Below, one piece after another: positions 42,511 to 51,700 of a DNA stretch of 64,000 bases (position 1 is its first letter; the number at the start of each line of letters is the position of its first letter). This stretch comes from Arthrobacter sp. APC 3897. GTDB taxonomy: Bacteria > Actinomycetota > Actinomycetes > Actinomycetales > Micrococcaceae. The notes below the pieces were generated by a model. It was not told the origin of the DNA and ran no database searches. It worked only from the letters and a program-made list of their open reading frames with translations. A program made the position numbers and the translations under genes. Where the stretch lies: the NCBI RefSeq assembly GCF_030407495.1, contig NZ_JASDDG010000001.1, positions 62,001-126,000 on the forward strand, given 5' to 3'.

Positions 42511-43530
42511 CTAGGCGGATTCTCGGACAACAAGGGATGTGGGCAGACGGTGGATGCGTTCAGCCGGCCGCCCTTCAATCAGTTCCACCAGGAGCTCGGC
42601 CATTTTCTCGCCGAGTGCCGCGATTGGATGATGGATGGTGGTAAGGGCGGGGCTGACGCTGGTGGCATAGTAATCGTCATCAAACCCTACGACGGCGATG
42701 TCCTCCGGGATGCGAAGCCCGCGTTCCTTGATCACAGAGTATGCACCGGCTGCCATCTGGTCATTGGCCGCAAAGACTCCGTCCAGCGGTTTCCCGCGGC
42801 CCAGCAGGCGGCGCATGGCGGCGGCCCCGGACGTGACGGTGAAGTCGCCGGTCTCCACCAGTGCATCATCCAGGCCTGCTTCCAGCACAGTGGTCCGCCA
42901 CCCTGCCAGCCGGTCCACGCCCGGAGGCATGTCCTGGGGCCCGGCGATGGTGGCGATGTGGCGCCGCCCGCTTTCCACCAGGCGTGCAGTGGCGGCAACG
43001 GCCCCTTCCTCGTTGTCCACCTCCACGAAGTAGCTGTCTTTGGCGTTGATCAGCGGCCGCCCCGCAAACACCAGTGGAAGTGACCCGTTCAGGTGTGCCC
43101 AGGAATGGTCGCCGGTGTGGTGGGACACCACCAGGACGCCGTCCACGTTCCCGCCCATCAGATAGCGCCGGGTCTTCTCGGGGTTGGCTTCGGAGGACGT
43201 GACCATGTTCAGCATGTACTCGGTGGTGTTGAGGTACCGGGCAACACCTTCCACAACGGTTGCGAAAAACGGATCGGCGAAAACCTTCGACGTCGATTCC
43301 GGGACAAGCAGAGTGACCGTGTAAGTGCGGCGGCTGGCCAGGGTCCTGGCCGCCCGGTTGGGTACGTAATTCAGCGTGCGGACTGCTTTTTCCACGGAAC
43401 TGGCCAGCTGCGGGTCAACTGACGGGGCTCCGTTGACCACACGGGAGACCGTGGCCCTGGAGACACCGGCCAGGGCCGCCACCATTTCCAGGGTGGGAGC
43501 AGGCGTGGCCTGGCCGGATTCAGTGCTCAA
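42511..43530 (-). CDS. LacI-family repressor of the beta-glucoside operon (CebR-like)
   Basis: 339 residues. The LacI DNA-binding domain (TLEMVAALAGVSRATVSRVVNGAPSV, hinge helix NYVPNRAARTLASRRT) is followed by a periplasmic-binding-like effector domain (TVTLLVPES, VVGFDDDYYATSVSPALTTIHHP). The TTG start has GGAGAAGA upstream. It sits between the GH1 gene (69 nt) and the oxidoreductase (11 nt). It very probably binds the two identical AGAGAGCGCTCTCT palindromes in front of the operon, which share the GAGCGCTC core of Streptomyces CebR sites, and releases on binding cellobiose or a similar glucoside (inference). Confidence 0.92.
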   Translation of the reverse strand: MSTESGQATPAPTLEMVAALAGVSRATVSRVVNGAPSVDPQLASSVEKAVRTLNYVPNRAARTLASRRTYTVTLLVPESTSKVFADPFFATVVEGVARYLNTTEYMLNMVTSSEANPEKTRRYLMGGNVDGVLVVSHHTGDHSWAHLNGSLPLVFAGRPLINAKDSYFVEVDNEEGAVAATARLVESGRRHIATIAGPQDMPPGVDRLAGWRTTVLEAGLDDALVETGDFTVTSGAAAMRRLLGRGKPLDGVFAANDQMAAGAYSVIKERGLRIPEDIAVVGFDDDYYATSVSPALTTIHHPIAALGEKMAELLVELIEGRPAERIHRLPTSLVVRESA

Positions 43531-43599
43531 GAGTCTTCTCCAGGTATGTTCTGCCTCTGCAGGGGATGGTCCGCGGCGGTTTGTCCATCTTAGGTCGGC

Positions 43600-45048
43600 T
43601 TAGACTACAGGTGCCACGGACCGCGTACTGCGGTCCCCGGAGCGCGAGGCCGCAATGAGCCGGCTGTAGGCGTGGCCGCTGTCCTTGACGGTGCGGGCAA
43701 GGGTGTCATAGTCCACCCGCACAATCCCGAAACGCTTGCTGTAGCCCCAGGACCACTCGAAGTTATCCAGCAGGGACCAGACAAAGTAGCCCCGGACATC
43801 CGCTCCTGCCTCAATGGCCCGTCCGACTGCGGCAATGTGGTCCAGGATGTACCGGGTGCGTTCCGTATCCGGAATGCTGCCGTCTGCGAGAACCTCGTCG
43901 TCATAGGCAGCGCCGTTTTCGGTAACGTACAGCGGCGGAAGGGAAGGAAACTCCTCACCCAGGCGGACCAGCAGCTTGCGCAGTCCGTCCGGGTTGACCT
44001 CCCAGTCCATTGCGGTGCGGGGCAGCCCGCGGCTTGGGAAGGTGATGTGTTCGGCACCGATCCACGGGGATGCCGGCTGGCGGCCGGAGCCGCCGGAGTG
44101 GCCGTCGCCTCCCGTGCTGTCCGGATGGCCGCTGATCAGGTCATCGTGGTAGTGGTTGACGCCCAGGAAGTCGATCGGAGCACCGATGGTCTCCATATCG
44201 CCCGGAAGAATCACGTCATGCAGGCCGAACCGTTCAAGGTCCCGCAGGGAGTCCTCCGGGTAGGCTCCGCGGAGGATCGGGTCCAGGAAAATACGGTTTT
44301 GCAGGGAGTCGAAGAGCCGGGCGGCCTCAAGGTCGACGGGATCGGAGGCATCCCTGGGGATGGCATTGCTCAGGTTGAGGGTGATGCCCAGCTGCTGCGC
44401 GCCGCGGTCGCGCAGATGCGTGACGGCGAGTCCGTGGGCAAGATGCTGGTGGTGAACCGCAGCGACGGCTGCCCGGGGTTCCTGCCTTCCGGGTGCATGC
44501 ACGCCGGAGCCGTAGCCCAGCAGCGACGAACAGAACGGCTCATTGAAGGTGGTCCAGTGCTGCACCCGGTCGCCCAGGGCCGAGTAGACGTCATCCGCGT
44601 ATTCCAGGAAGCGGTGGGCCGTATCGCGGTTGGCCCAGCCGCCTGCCTCCTCCAGTTCCTGCGGCAGGTCCCAGTGGTAGAGGGTGAGCCAGGGGAGGAT
44701 GCCCGCTTCGAGAAGCTCATCCACCAGGCGGGAGTAGAAGTCCAGACCGAGGGCATTGGTGCTTCGTCCGCCGGGGCGTACCCGGGCCCAGCTGGTGGAG
44801 AACCGGTAGGAGTCGAGTCCAAGGTCCTTCATGAGGGCAACGTCTGCCGGCATGCGGTGGTAGTGGTCAACGGCAGTCTCGGGGGTGTCTGCGTTCAGGA
44901 TATTTCCCGGCGCACCGGCGAAGGCATCCCAAATGGAGTCTTCCTTGCCGTCCGTCCGGGCAGCACCTTCAACCTGGGCTGCAGCTGTGGCTGATCCCCA
45001 GATGAAGCCGTCCGGCCAGTTGTTCCCCGGGGGTGTTGTGGTGGTCAT
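43600..45048 (-). CDS. GH1 beta-glucosidase
   Basis: 482-residue cytoplasmic retaining glycosidase, (beta/alpha)8 barrel. Catalytic acid/base Glu170 lies in TTFNEPF and the nucleophile Glu377 in YVTENGA; the N-terminal FIWGSATAAAQVEG and C-terminal WSLLDNFEWSWGYSKRFG complete the family signature. It hydrolyses imported cellobiose or aryl-beta-glucosides to glucose. Its start shares a base with the stop of the upstream permease (TAATG), giving tight coupling. An insertion rich in Gly/Ser/His near residues 305-325 (DSTGGDGHSGGSGRQ) is longer than usual. Confidence 0.95.
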   Translation of the reverse strand: MTTTTPPGNNWPDGFIWGSATAAAQVEGAARTDGKEDSIWDAFAGAPGNILNADTPETAVDHYHRMPADVALMKDLGLDSYRFSTSWARVRPGGRSTNALGLDFYSRLVDELLEAGILPWLTLYHWDLPQELEEAGGWANRDTAHRFLEYADDVYSALGDRVQHWTTFNEPFCSSLLGYGSGVHAPGRQEPRAAVAAVHHQHLAHGLAVTHLRDRGAQQLGITLNLSNAIPRDASDPVDLEAARLFDSLQNRIFLDPILRGAYPEDSLRDLERFGLHDVILPGDMETIGAPIDFLGVNHYHDDLISGHPDSTGGDGHSGGSGRQPASPWIGAEHITFPSRGLPRTAMDWEVNPDGLRKLLVRLGEEFPSLPPLYVTENGAAYDDEVLADGSIPDTERTRYILDHIAAVGRAIEAGADVRGYFVWSLLDNFEWSWGYSKRFGIVRVDYDTLARTVKDSGHAYSRLIAASRSGDRSTRSVAPVV

Positions 45049-45956
45049 TAGCCCTTCACTGCTCCTTGCATGATTCCGGAAATAAGTTGTTTGCCCGCGG
45101 CCGCAAAAAGGACCAGCAGGGGTATGGTCGCCAGGACCGCGCCGGTCAGCACCACCGAATAGTCCACGTAGCGGGCTGATGAGAGCTGGCTTAGTGCGGT
45201 TTGGAGTGTGGGATTGCCGGCGGTGAGAACCAGCAGCGGCCAGAGGAAATCGGTCCAGGCCATCATGAAGGTGAACAGGCTGAGGATGGCCATGGCCGGC
45301 TTGGCTGCCGGCAGGGCGACATGCCAGAAGGTCCTGATCATGTTGGCGCCGTCCATGCGTGCTGATTCGATCAGTTCGTCAGGGATCACATCCACCAGAT
45401 ACTGGCGCATGAAGAACACACCGAAGGCCGTGACGAGGCTGGGAATAATCACCGCACCGATTTCGCCGGTCCAGCCGAGCGTGCGCATCACCATGAACAG
45501 CGGAATAATGCCCAGCTGGGTGGGAATGGCCATAGTGGCCACCACCGCCACCATAAGAACGGTGTTGCCGCGGAACCGCAGTTTGGCGAAGGCGTATCCC
45601 GCCAGGGTGGAGAACGTCACCACCGACACGGTGATGATCGTGGAGATGAGGATGCTGTTCCAGAGGGCTGTCCAAAACGGGATGGTGTCAAAGACCTCCG
45701 AGACGTTGTTCCAGAAGTTGCCTCCGGGCAGCAGCGGGGGCCAGTCCAGCCCGAGTGCTTCATTGGTTCGGCTGCCGACGACGACAGACCACCACAACGG
45801 ATAGGAGGAACCCAGGAAGAACGCCAGGAGCAACCCGTAGGTCAGATAGCCGGGCTTCAGTCCATTGCCGAAAATGCGCTGGCGGAGCGGACGCCGGGCA
45901 GGTCTGCCGGATACCGGGGAGTCTTTCCGGGCTGTGCCCTTTTCGAGGAGGCTCAT
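45048..45956 (-). CDS. carbohydrate ABC transporter permease (MalG/CebG type)
   Basis: 302 residues, six membrane helices after a basic N-terminus (RPLRQRIFGNGLKPGYLTYG). The cytoplasmic EAA loop that docks the ATPase is ELIESARMDGANMIRTFWHVALPAAKP. It forms the channel with the upstream MalF-type permease. It overlaps its upstream partner by 4 nt and the GH1 gene by 1 nt. Confidence 0.94.
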   Translation of the reverse strand: MSLLEKGTARKDSPVSGRPARRPLRQRIFGNGLKPGYLTYGLLLAFFLGSSYPLWWSVVVGSRTNEALGLDWPPLLPGGNFWNNVSEVFDTIPFWTALWNSILISTIITVSVVTFSTLAGYAFAKLRFRGNTVLMVAVVATMAIPTQLGIIPLFMVMRTLGWTGEIGAVIIPSLVTAFGVFFMRQYLVDVIPDELIESARMDGANMIRTFWHVALPAAKPAMAILSLFTFMMAWTDFLWPLLVLTAGNPTLQTALSQLSSARYVDYSVVLTGAVLATIPLLVLFAAAGKQLISGIMQGAVKG

Positions 45957-46960
45957 TTGCGTTTCCCTTCGGCGCGGCGCTGTGCCCGGTTGCCGGGCTT
46001 CTTGGTATCAGCGGACGCAATCTTCCTGGAGAGGGAGAAGTTGATGAGTCCGATGATCACGATGATCAGGAAGAGCAGCCAGGCAATGGCAGAGGCTTTG
46101 CCGAAGTTGTTCCGCTGGAAGCCCATCTCCCAGAGATAGAGCACGGTGGTTTGGAAGTTGCGCTGCGGGCCGCCCGGATCGGTCGGATCGAAGAGCCGCG
46201 GTTCCGCGAAGATCTGCAGGCCGCCAATGGTTGAGGTGATGATGACAAAGATCATGGTGGGCCGGATGCTCGGCAGCGTAATGCTGAAGAACCGCCTGAA
46301 GGCACCGGCTCCGTCGAGTGCGGCCGACTCATAGATATCGCGGGGAACAGCCTGCATGGCTGCCAGGAGAATCAGTGCGTTATAACCGGTCCACCGCCAG
46401 TTGACCATGGTGGCGATAGCTATGTGGCTCGGCAGGGTATCGGTCCGCCACTTAATCGGCTCAATGCCGAAGTTGCCCAGCAGATTGTTGATCAGGCCCG
46501 GGTCCTCGCCGAACATGTTGGTGAAAATCACTGCTACGGCCACGGGAGTGACAACGTAGGGGAGGAGGACGCTCATGCGCCAGAACGTCTTGGCCCGCAG
46601 GTTCTGATCAAGCACCGCGGCAATGAACAGGGCGCCGATGAGCTGCGGGATAGCGGAAAGCAGGAAGATGCTCATGGTGTTTCCCAGCGAGTTCCAGAAG
46701 AACCTGTCCTGGAGGACGTTGGTGAAGTTTGCCAGCCCAACAAACTCGCCCTGGCCCTTGAGCAGGTGCCAGTCATGCAGCGACACCCAGAACGTGTAGA
46801 GCAGCGGGAAGAGGCCCACCAGTGCAAAGAGCAGGAAGAAGGGGGAGATGTACAGGTAGGGGGAGAATTTCTGGTCCCAGGCGCTGAGGCGGTGCCTGAA
46901 CGGGGACACGGCTCCGGTGGGCGGCGCCGCGGGCGCGGGGCGTTTGAGAGTTACGGTCAT
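45953..46960 (-). CDS. carbohydrate ABC transporter permease (MalF/CebF type)
   Basis: 335 residues with six main membrane helices; the EAA loop is DIYESAALDGAGAFRRFFSITLPSI. The N-terminus has a proline-rich cytoplasmic lead (KRPAPAAPPTGAVSPF) and the C-terminus a basic tail (KKPGNRAQRRAEGKRK). It pairs with the downstream MalG-type subunit (ATGA overlap). The binding-protein gene lies 62 nt upstream beyond a strong stem-loop. Confidence 0.94.
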   Translation of the reverse strand: MTVTLKRPAPAAPPTGAVSPFRHRLSAWDQKFSPYLYISPFFLLFALVGLFPLLYTFWVSLHDWHLLKGQGEFVGLANFTNVLQDRFFWNSLGNTMSIFLLSAIPQLIGALFIAAVLDQNLRAKTFWRMSVLLPYVVTPVAVAVIFTNMFGEDPGLINNLLGNFGIEPIKWRTDTLPSHIAIATMVNWRWTGYNALILLAAMQAVPRDIYESAALDGAGAFRRFFSITLPSIRPTMIFVIITSTIGGLQIFAEPRLFDPTDPGGPQRNFQTTVLYLWEMGFQRNNFGKASAIAWLLFLIIVIIGLINFSLSRKIASADTKKPGNRAQRRAEGKRK

Positions 46961-46981
46961 GGCGATTCTCGCAGTCCGTCT

Positions 46982-47009
46982 GGGGACCTCCGGAAGTTCC
47001 GGAGGCCCC
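46982..47009 (-). other. intercistronic stem-loop between binding-protein and permease genes
   Basis: Near-perfect palindrome: 13-bp stem with one bulged A (GGGG-A-CCTCCGGAA / TTCCGGAGG-CCCC), no T-run. Such stems downstream of binding-protein genes protect the upstream mRNA or reduce read-through, raising binding protein over permease. Confidence 0.65.
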
Positions 47010-47022
47010 GTTCGACTAGTTG

Positions 47023-48336
47023 CTAGTTGTTGACTACGAGCTCGTTCAGGAGCTTCATGGCCTCGTTCCAGGAGCCTTCGCCGTCAGTGGTGCCGGCATC
47101 AAGCTGGCCCAGCGCGGGGCTGAAGACCTTGTCCTGGATGACAGAGTCCTCCGGACCCTTGAACTGTGCGGTGACGCCCTCGGCGCGTGATGCGAGGATC
47201 GCCCCGGTGGGTGCGTTGTTGAAGAGTTCATTGGGTGCTGCCTCTGCGGCGAGCTGTTCCTGGGCTTCCACGGTGCTGGGGAAGTTGTTTGCTGCTGCCG
47301 ACTGCTTTACCTGCTGCTCCGGGGCCGTCAGCCAGGCCGCCAGCTTCGCTGCTTCCTCCTTGTGCTCGGAAGTTTCCGGAACGGAGAGGAAGGCGCCGCC
47401 CCAGTTCGAGGCGCCGCCGGGGAAGACATCGGCGAAGTCCCAACCGGCCTCCGGGCCTGCTCCTGCGGATTCCATCTGGGTTTGAATGGTGCCCAGCATC
47501 CAGCCCGGGCAGACGAAGGTTGCGAAGGATCCGTCGGCGAAAGCCTTGCCCTTGCCCCAGTCCCACTTCTTCTCATTGGCGGACAGTCCGGCCTCGGTGC
47601 CCGCGGCGAGCTGCATGAACTGTTCCTTCATGGCGGCGTTGTCTTCGATGTTCAGCTCGCCGTCGGGTGTGTAGTAGCCCTCCTCCATCTGGTTCACCAT
47701 GGAGTTCCACACGAAGCCCGACTGGTCGTACCAGGCCAGGCCGGTCTTGTCGTGATACTGCCGGCCAATTTCGAAGTACTTGTCCCAGGTGGCGTCATCT
47801 CCGCCGAACAGTTCAGCGACCGCCTCACGGTCGCTCGGGAGCCCGGCGTCCTCGAAGAGCTTGCCGTTGTAGCACAGGCCCTGCGGGCCAATGTCGGTCC
47901 CGTAACCAATGACGCGTCCCTCGGAGTCGGTGCCCTGCTTGAACTTCCAGTCGACCCAGTTGTCCTTGATGTCTTCGGCCCCGTATTCATTGAGGTCAAC
48001 GAACTGGTCGGACACTTCCATGATGGACCCGAGCCAGCCCTCTTCAATGGCAACCACGTCACTCAGACCGGACCCCGCGGACAACTTGGTGAAGGCATCT
48101 GTGCGTGCGTTTTCGCCGCGGTCGATGTTATTGGGGTTGATTTTGATGCCGGGATTGGCGTCTTCGTATTCGGCGTAAAGGTCGTCGTAGCCAAAGGTGC
48201 CGAAAGTCGTCACGCTCAGTTCGACGGGATTGTCGGGGCTTGCCGCTTCCTGGTCGCCGCCGCCGCAGCCTGAGGCGAGCAGCGCCACGGCAGCGGCACC
48301 TGCAATTGCCGCTGCGGGAAATCGGAAATTCTTCAC
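47023..48336 (-). CDS. sugar ABC transporter substrate-binding lipoprotein (CebE-like)
   Basis: 437 residues from the GTG at 48336 (AAAGGAG 6 nt upstream). Signal peptide with a lipobox (AAAVALLASGC) for lipid attachment and membrane anchoring, then an extracellular family-1 solute-binding fold (VELSVTTFGTFGYDDLYAEYEDANPGI, FVCPGWMLGTIQ, VPETSEHKEEAAKLAAWLTAPEQQ). It is the first gene of the operon and hands beta-glucosides or cello-oligosaccharides to the two permeases. The sugar is inferred from the GH1 gene and the CebR-like operators. A frame extending to 48441 lacks a signal and ribosome site. Confidence 0.94.
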   Translation of the reverse strand: MKNFRFPAAAIAGAAAVALLASGCGGGDQEAASPDNPVELSVTTFGTFGYDDLYAEYEDANPGIKINPNNIDRGENARTDAFTKLSAGSGLSDVVAIEEGWLGSIMEVSDQFVDLNEYGAEDIKDNWVDWKFKQGTDSEGRVIGYGTDIGPQGLCYNGKLFEDAGLPSDREAVAELFGGDDATWDKYFEIGRQYHDKTGLAWYDQSGFVWNSMVNQMEEGYYTPDGELNIEDNAAMKEQFMQLAAGTEAGLSANEKKWDWGKGKAFADGSFATFVCPGWMLGTIQTQMESAGAGPEAGWDFADVFPGGASNWGGAFLSVPETSEHKEEAAKLAAWLTAPEQQVKQSAAANNFPSTVEAQEQLAAEAAPNELFNNAPTGAILASRAEGVTAQFKGPEDSVIQDKVFSPALGQLDAGTTDGEGSWNEAMKLLNELVVNN

Positions 48337-48488
48337 GGTCACTCCTTTGTGTACGGATAGAGCAGTGGAATCCCGGAGCAGCGGACCGTGCCTCTTATCT
48401 GGGCAGGCTTGATCGACGGAAGCGGGATGGAAAAAGCACATAAAAGCTGGAACAGAGTCTTGCGCTCCTGGCCGTCCTATCCGGGCCG

Positions 48489-48502
48489 AGAGAGCGCTCT
48501 CT
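48489..48502. promoter_or_regulatory. LacI-type operator O2
   Basis: Perfect 14-bp palindrome AGAGAGCGCTCTCT, lying at about +8 to +21 of the minus-strand transcript. With the adjoining TTGAC it forms an 18-bp arm repeated in inverse orientation at O1. Confidence 0.88.
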
Positions 48503-48515
48503 TGACGTTCGTTTC

Positions 48516-48544
48516 ACTGTAGGAGTGATGGGGATCACTGTCAA
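48516..48544 (-). promoter_or_regulatory. promoter of the beta-glucoside operon
   Basis: On the minus strand TTGACA (48544-48539), 17-nt spacer, TACAGT (48521-48516). A near-consensus promoter lying exactly between the two operators; predicted start near 48509 and a leader of about 170 nt. Confidence 0.85.
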
Positions 48545-48557
48545 GAGAGCGCTCTCT
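48544..48557. promoter_or_regulatory. LacI-type operator O1
   Basis: Second identical AGAGAGCGCTCTCT palindrome, abutting the -35. Centre-to-centre distance to O2 is 55 bp, about five helical turns, so a dimer pair could occupy the same DNA face or loop the promoter. Confidence 0.88.
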
Positions 48558-48656
48558 CGAATGTGAAAAGTATTCCGTCGTCCGGCCGCAGGACAACAAG
48601 TGCGCATTGGGGCCGGCATTGCCCACCGAATTCGAGGGGCATAGGCATTGCGGGCA

Positions 48657-48686
48657 TTGGCAGCTCCGCACATACGTTGCTAGTGT
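48657..48686 (+). promoter_or_regulatory. promoter of the amylopullulanase gene
   Basis: TTGGCA-N18-TAGTGT (48657-48662, 48681-48686), start expected about 48692, 100 bp from operator O1. Confidence 0.6.
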
Positions 48687-48733
48687 CACCTGCATTGTCG
48701 GTGGCACGGTGCCGTGCCCGAAAACGGGAGTCA

Positions 48734-51700
48734 ATGGTGACTAGGGATACGCGCACGCGCGGCTGGATTGCTCAGGGAATGATCGCCGCGCTTGCCATCG
48801 CCGGACTGACAGTGCTGCCGGTCAGGGAAGCGGCGGCTGACGAGGGACGAACGTTCGCCCTGACGGGCAGCCTGCAGTCTGAACTCGGCTGCGCCGCCGA
48901 CTGGGATCCGGCGTGTGGGGACACTGAACTGGCTCCCACCGATGTGCCGGGTGTCTATGCGGCGGAGTTCACCCTTCCCGCTGGCAGCTATGAGTACAAG
49001 GTGTCAGTGAATGACGCCTGGGACGAGGCCTACGGACTGGACGGCGGGGGAGACAATATTCCGCTGTCCGTCGCAGGGAGCTCCCGCATCCGCTTCGTGT
49101 TCGATGACAACACGCACCGCGCCGGGCTAACGCCGCTGGACCTGCGTGACGCCTATTCGGCGGACGACGACGGACTGACAGCACCCCCGGTCCGCCAAGC
49201 CGGCGCGGACAACGTCTTCTACTTTGTGATGACCGACCGCTTTGAGAACGGAGATCCCGCCAATGACACCGGCGGTGTCACCGGAGACAGGCTGGCCACG
49301 GGCTACGACCCCGCCAGTACGGGCTTCTACAACGGCGGAGACATTGCCGGCCTCCGTTCACAGCTGGATTACATCCATGACCTCGGCACCACGGCCATCT
49401 GGCTGACGCCGAGTTTCAAGAACAAGCCGGTGCAGGGGTCCGGGGCCGACGCCTCTGCCGGATACCACGGCTATTGGATTACCGACTTCACCCAGATTGA
49501 TCCGCATCTGGGGACCAACGCCGAACTGGAAGCACTCATTGCCGAGGCACATGCCAAGGGCATGAAAGTGTATTTCGACATCATTACCAACCACACCGCC
49601 GACGTGATTTCCTACCAGGGCGGCCAGTATTCCTATATCGACAAGGAAACTGCCCCGTACAGGGACGCCGCCGGCATGGTGTTTGATCCGGCGGATTACG
49701 CGGGAACGGGGGACTTCCCGGAGCTGGACCCGGCGACGAGCTTCCCGTATGTGCCCGTGGTGGCCGACGCCGAGAAGGACGTCAAAGTTCCGGCCTGGCT
49801 CAACGATCCCGCCGTCTACCACAACCGCGGTGACTCGACCTTTGAGGGCGAGTCCACGACGTTCGGCGATTTCTCCGGGCTCGATGATCTGATGACCGAA
49901 GACCCGGCCGTGGTGGACGGATTCGCCGACGTCTATAACCGGTGGATTGATCTCGGGATCGACGGCTTCCGCATCGACACCGTCAAACACGTGAACTTTG
50001 AGTTCTGGGAGGAATGGACCACCCAGGTGAAGGATTACGCCGCATCAGTGGGGAAGCCGGACTTCTTCATGTTCGGTGAGGTCTATGACGCCGATCCAAA
50101 AAAGACGTCGCCCTACGTGCGCAGCACCGATATGGACTCCGTGCTGGACTTCACGTTCCAATCCCAGGCTGTGGGCTACGCGTCAGGGAATTCGGCCCGG
50201 GGCCTGGCGAACCTCTTCGCCGGCGACGACTACTACACCACCCCGCACAGCTCCGCTACGGCGCTGCCCACCTTCCTGGGCAACCATGACATGGGCCGTG
50301 TCGGATACTTCCTCCAGAACACGGACAACGCACTTCAGCGGGACGTGCTGGCCCACGAACTGATGTTCCTCACCCGCGGCCAGCCGGTTGTCTACTACGG
50401 CGACGAACAGGGCTTCGCCGGCGCCGGCCAGGGCAATGACCGTGCCGCGCGCCAGTCCATGTTCGCGAGCCGGGTGAGCGAATACACGGACCAGCTGCTG
50501 ATTACCGGCGGGCAGGCCGGTTCACGGGACCGCTTTGACAAGGCCGCACCCCTCTACACGTCCATCGCCGGGCTTGCCGCCCTGCGTGAAGCCCACCCGG
50601 CACTCTCCGCCGGAGCGCAGATTGAGCGCTACGCAGATGACGGCCCGGGGGTGTACGCCTTCTCCCGGGTGGACCAGACGGAGAAGACGGAGTACCTCGT
50701 GGCCGTCAACAATTCGGCGCAGGCCAAGACGGTGAGCGTGCCGACGCTGACCGGGCAGGCGGCCTTCACCCCCGTGTACGGCACTGAGTCAGCGGTCCAG
50801 TCGGATGCCGGCGGCGTTGCCTCCGTTACCGTTCCGGCCCTCGGATCTGCAGTATGGAAAGCCGGCACCACAGTGACCGTTCCGGCGGCCCCCGAAGCCA
50901 TCACCGTGAGTGTTCCGTCCGCCGGCGCCGGCATCAGCGGCGCCAGTGCCGTGGAAGCCGATGTCCCGGACAGCACCTGGCACCAGACGAGCTTTGCCTG
51001 GCGGGAGGTCGGCAGTACCGAGTGGACCAATCTCGGCACGGCGGAAACAACGGCGCCGCGTGTCTTCCACGACGTGGACGCGCTGCCCGCCGGCACGCTG
51101 CTGGAGTACCGGGCGGTGACCACGGACGCGGCGGGCGGGCATGCTGCGGCGTCGACCTATGCATCGGTGGGCAACGCGGTGACCACCGTTGTGGTGGAGC
51201 CTGGGGAACCGGAGATTAACCTGGTTACCGTTCCGGGGAGCCACAACAGTGAAATGGGCTGTGCCGGAGACTGGACACCGGCGTGTGAGGCGGCGAAGCT
51301 CACCAAGCGTGCCGACGGGATCTACTCGGGCACCTTCGACCTGCCGGCCGGAGACTACGAGTACAAGGTGGCCATCAACGGCTCGTGGGATCTCAGCTAC
51401 GGCGCCAACGGGGCCGTGGACGGTCCCAACATCGCCTACACAGCACCCGGCGGTCCGGTCACGTTTTATTTTGATCCCGTGACCCATCAGGTCCAGAACA
51501 CTGCACAGGGTCCGGTGATTACCGCTCCCGGCAGCTACCAGAGCGAGATCGGCTGTCCGGAAGACTGGCAGCCGGACTGCCTCGCGAGCTGGCTGCAGGA
51601 CGGCGACGGCGACGGCGTCTACGAATGGTCCAGCGACCGGATCCCCGCGGGCAGCTATGAGGTGAAGGCGGCTCACGGTCTTTCCTGGGACGAGAACTAC

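Larger units (their letters stand above)
48337..48733. other. 397-bp divergent intergenic region
   Basis: Between the binding-protein start and the amylopullulanase start. It holds the operon leader, O2, the operon promoter, O1 and the amylopullulanase promoter, all listed separately. I see no further gene or repeat in it. Confidence 0.7.

Noticed and set aside
47362-48273. Open frame antisense to the sugar-binding lipoprotein gene
   Set aside because: No ribosome site or domain; the sense strand carries signal peptide and binding-protein motifs.
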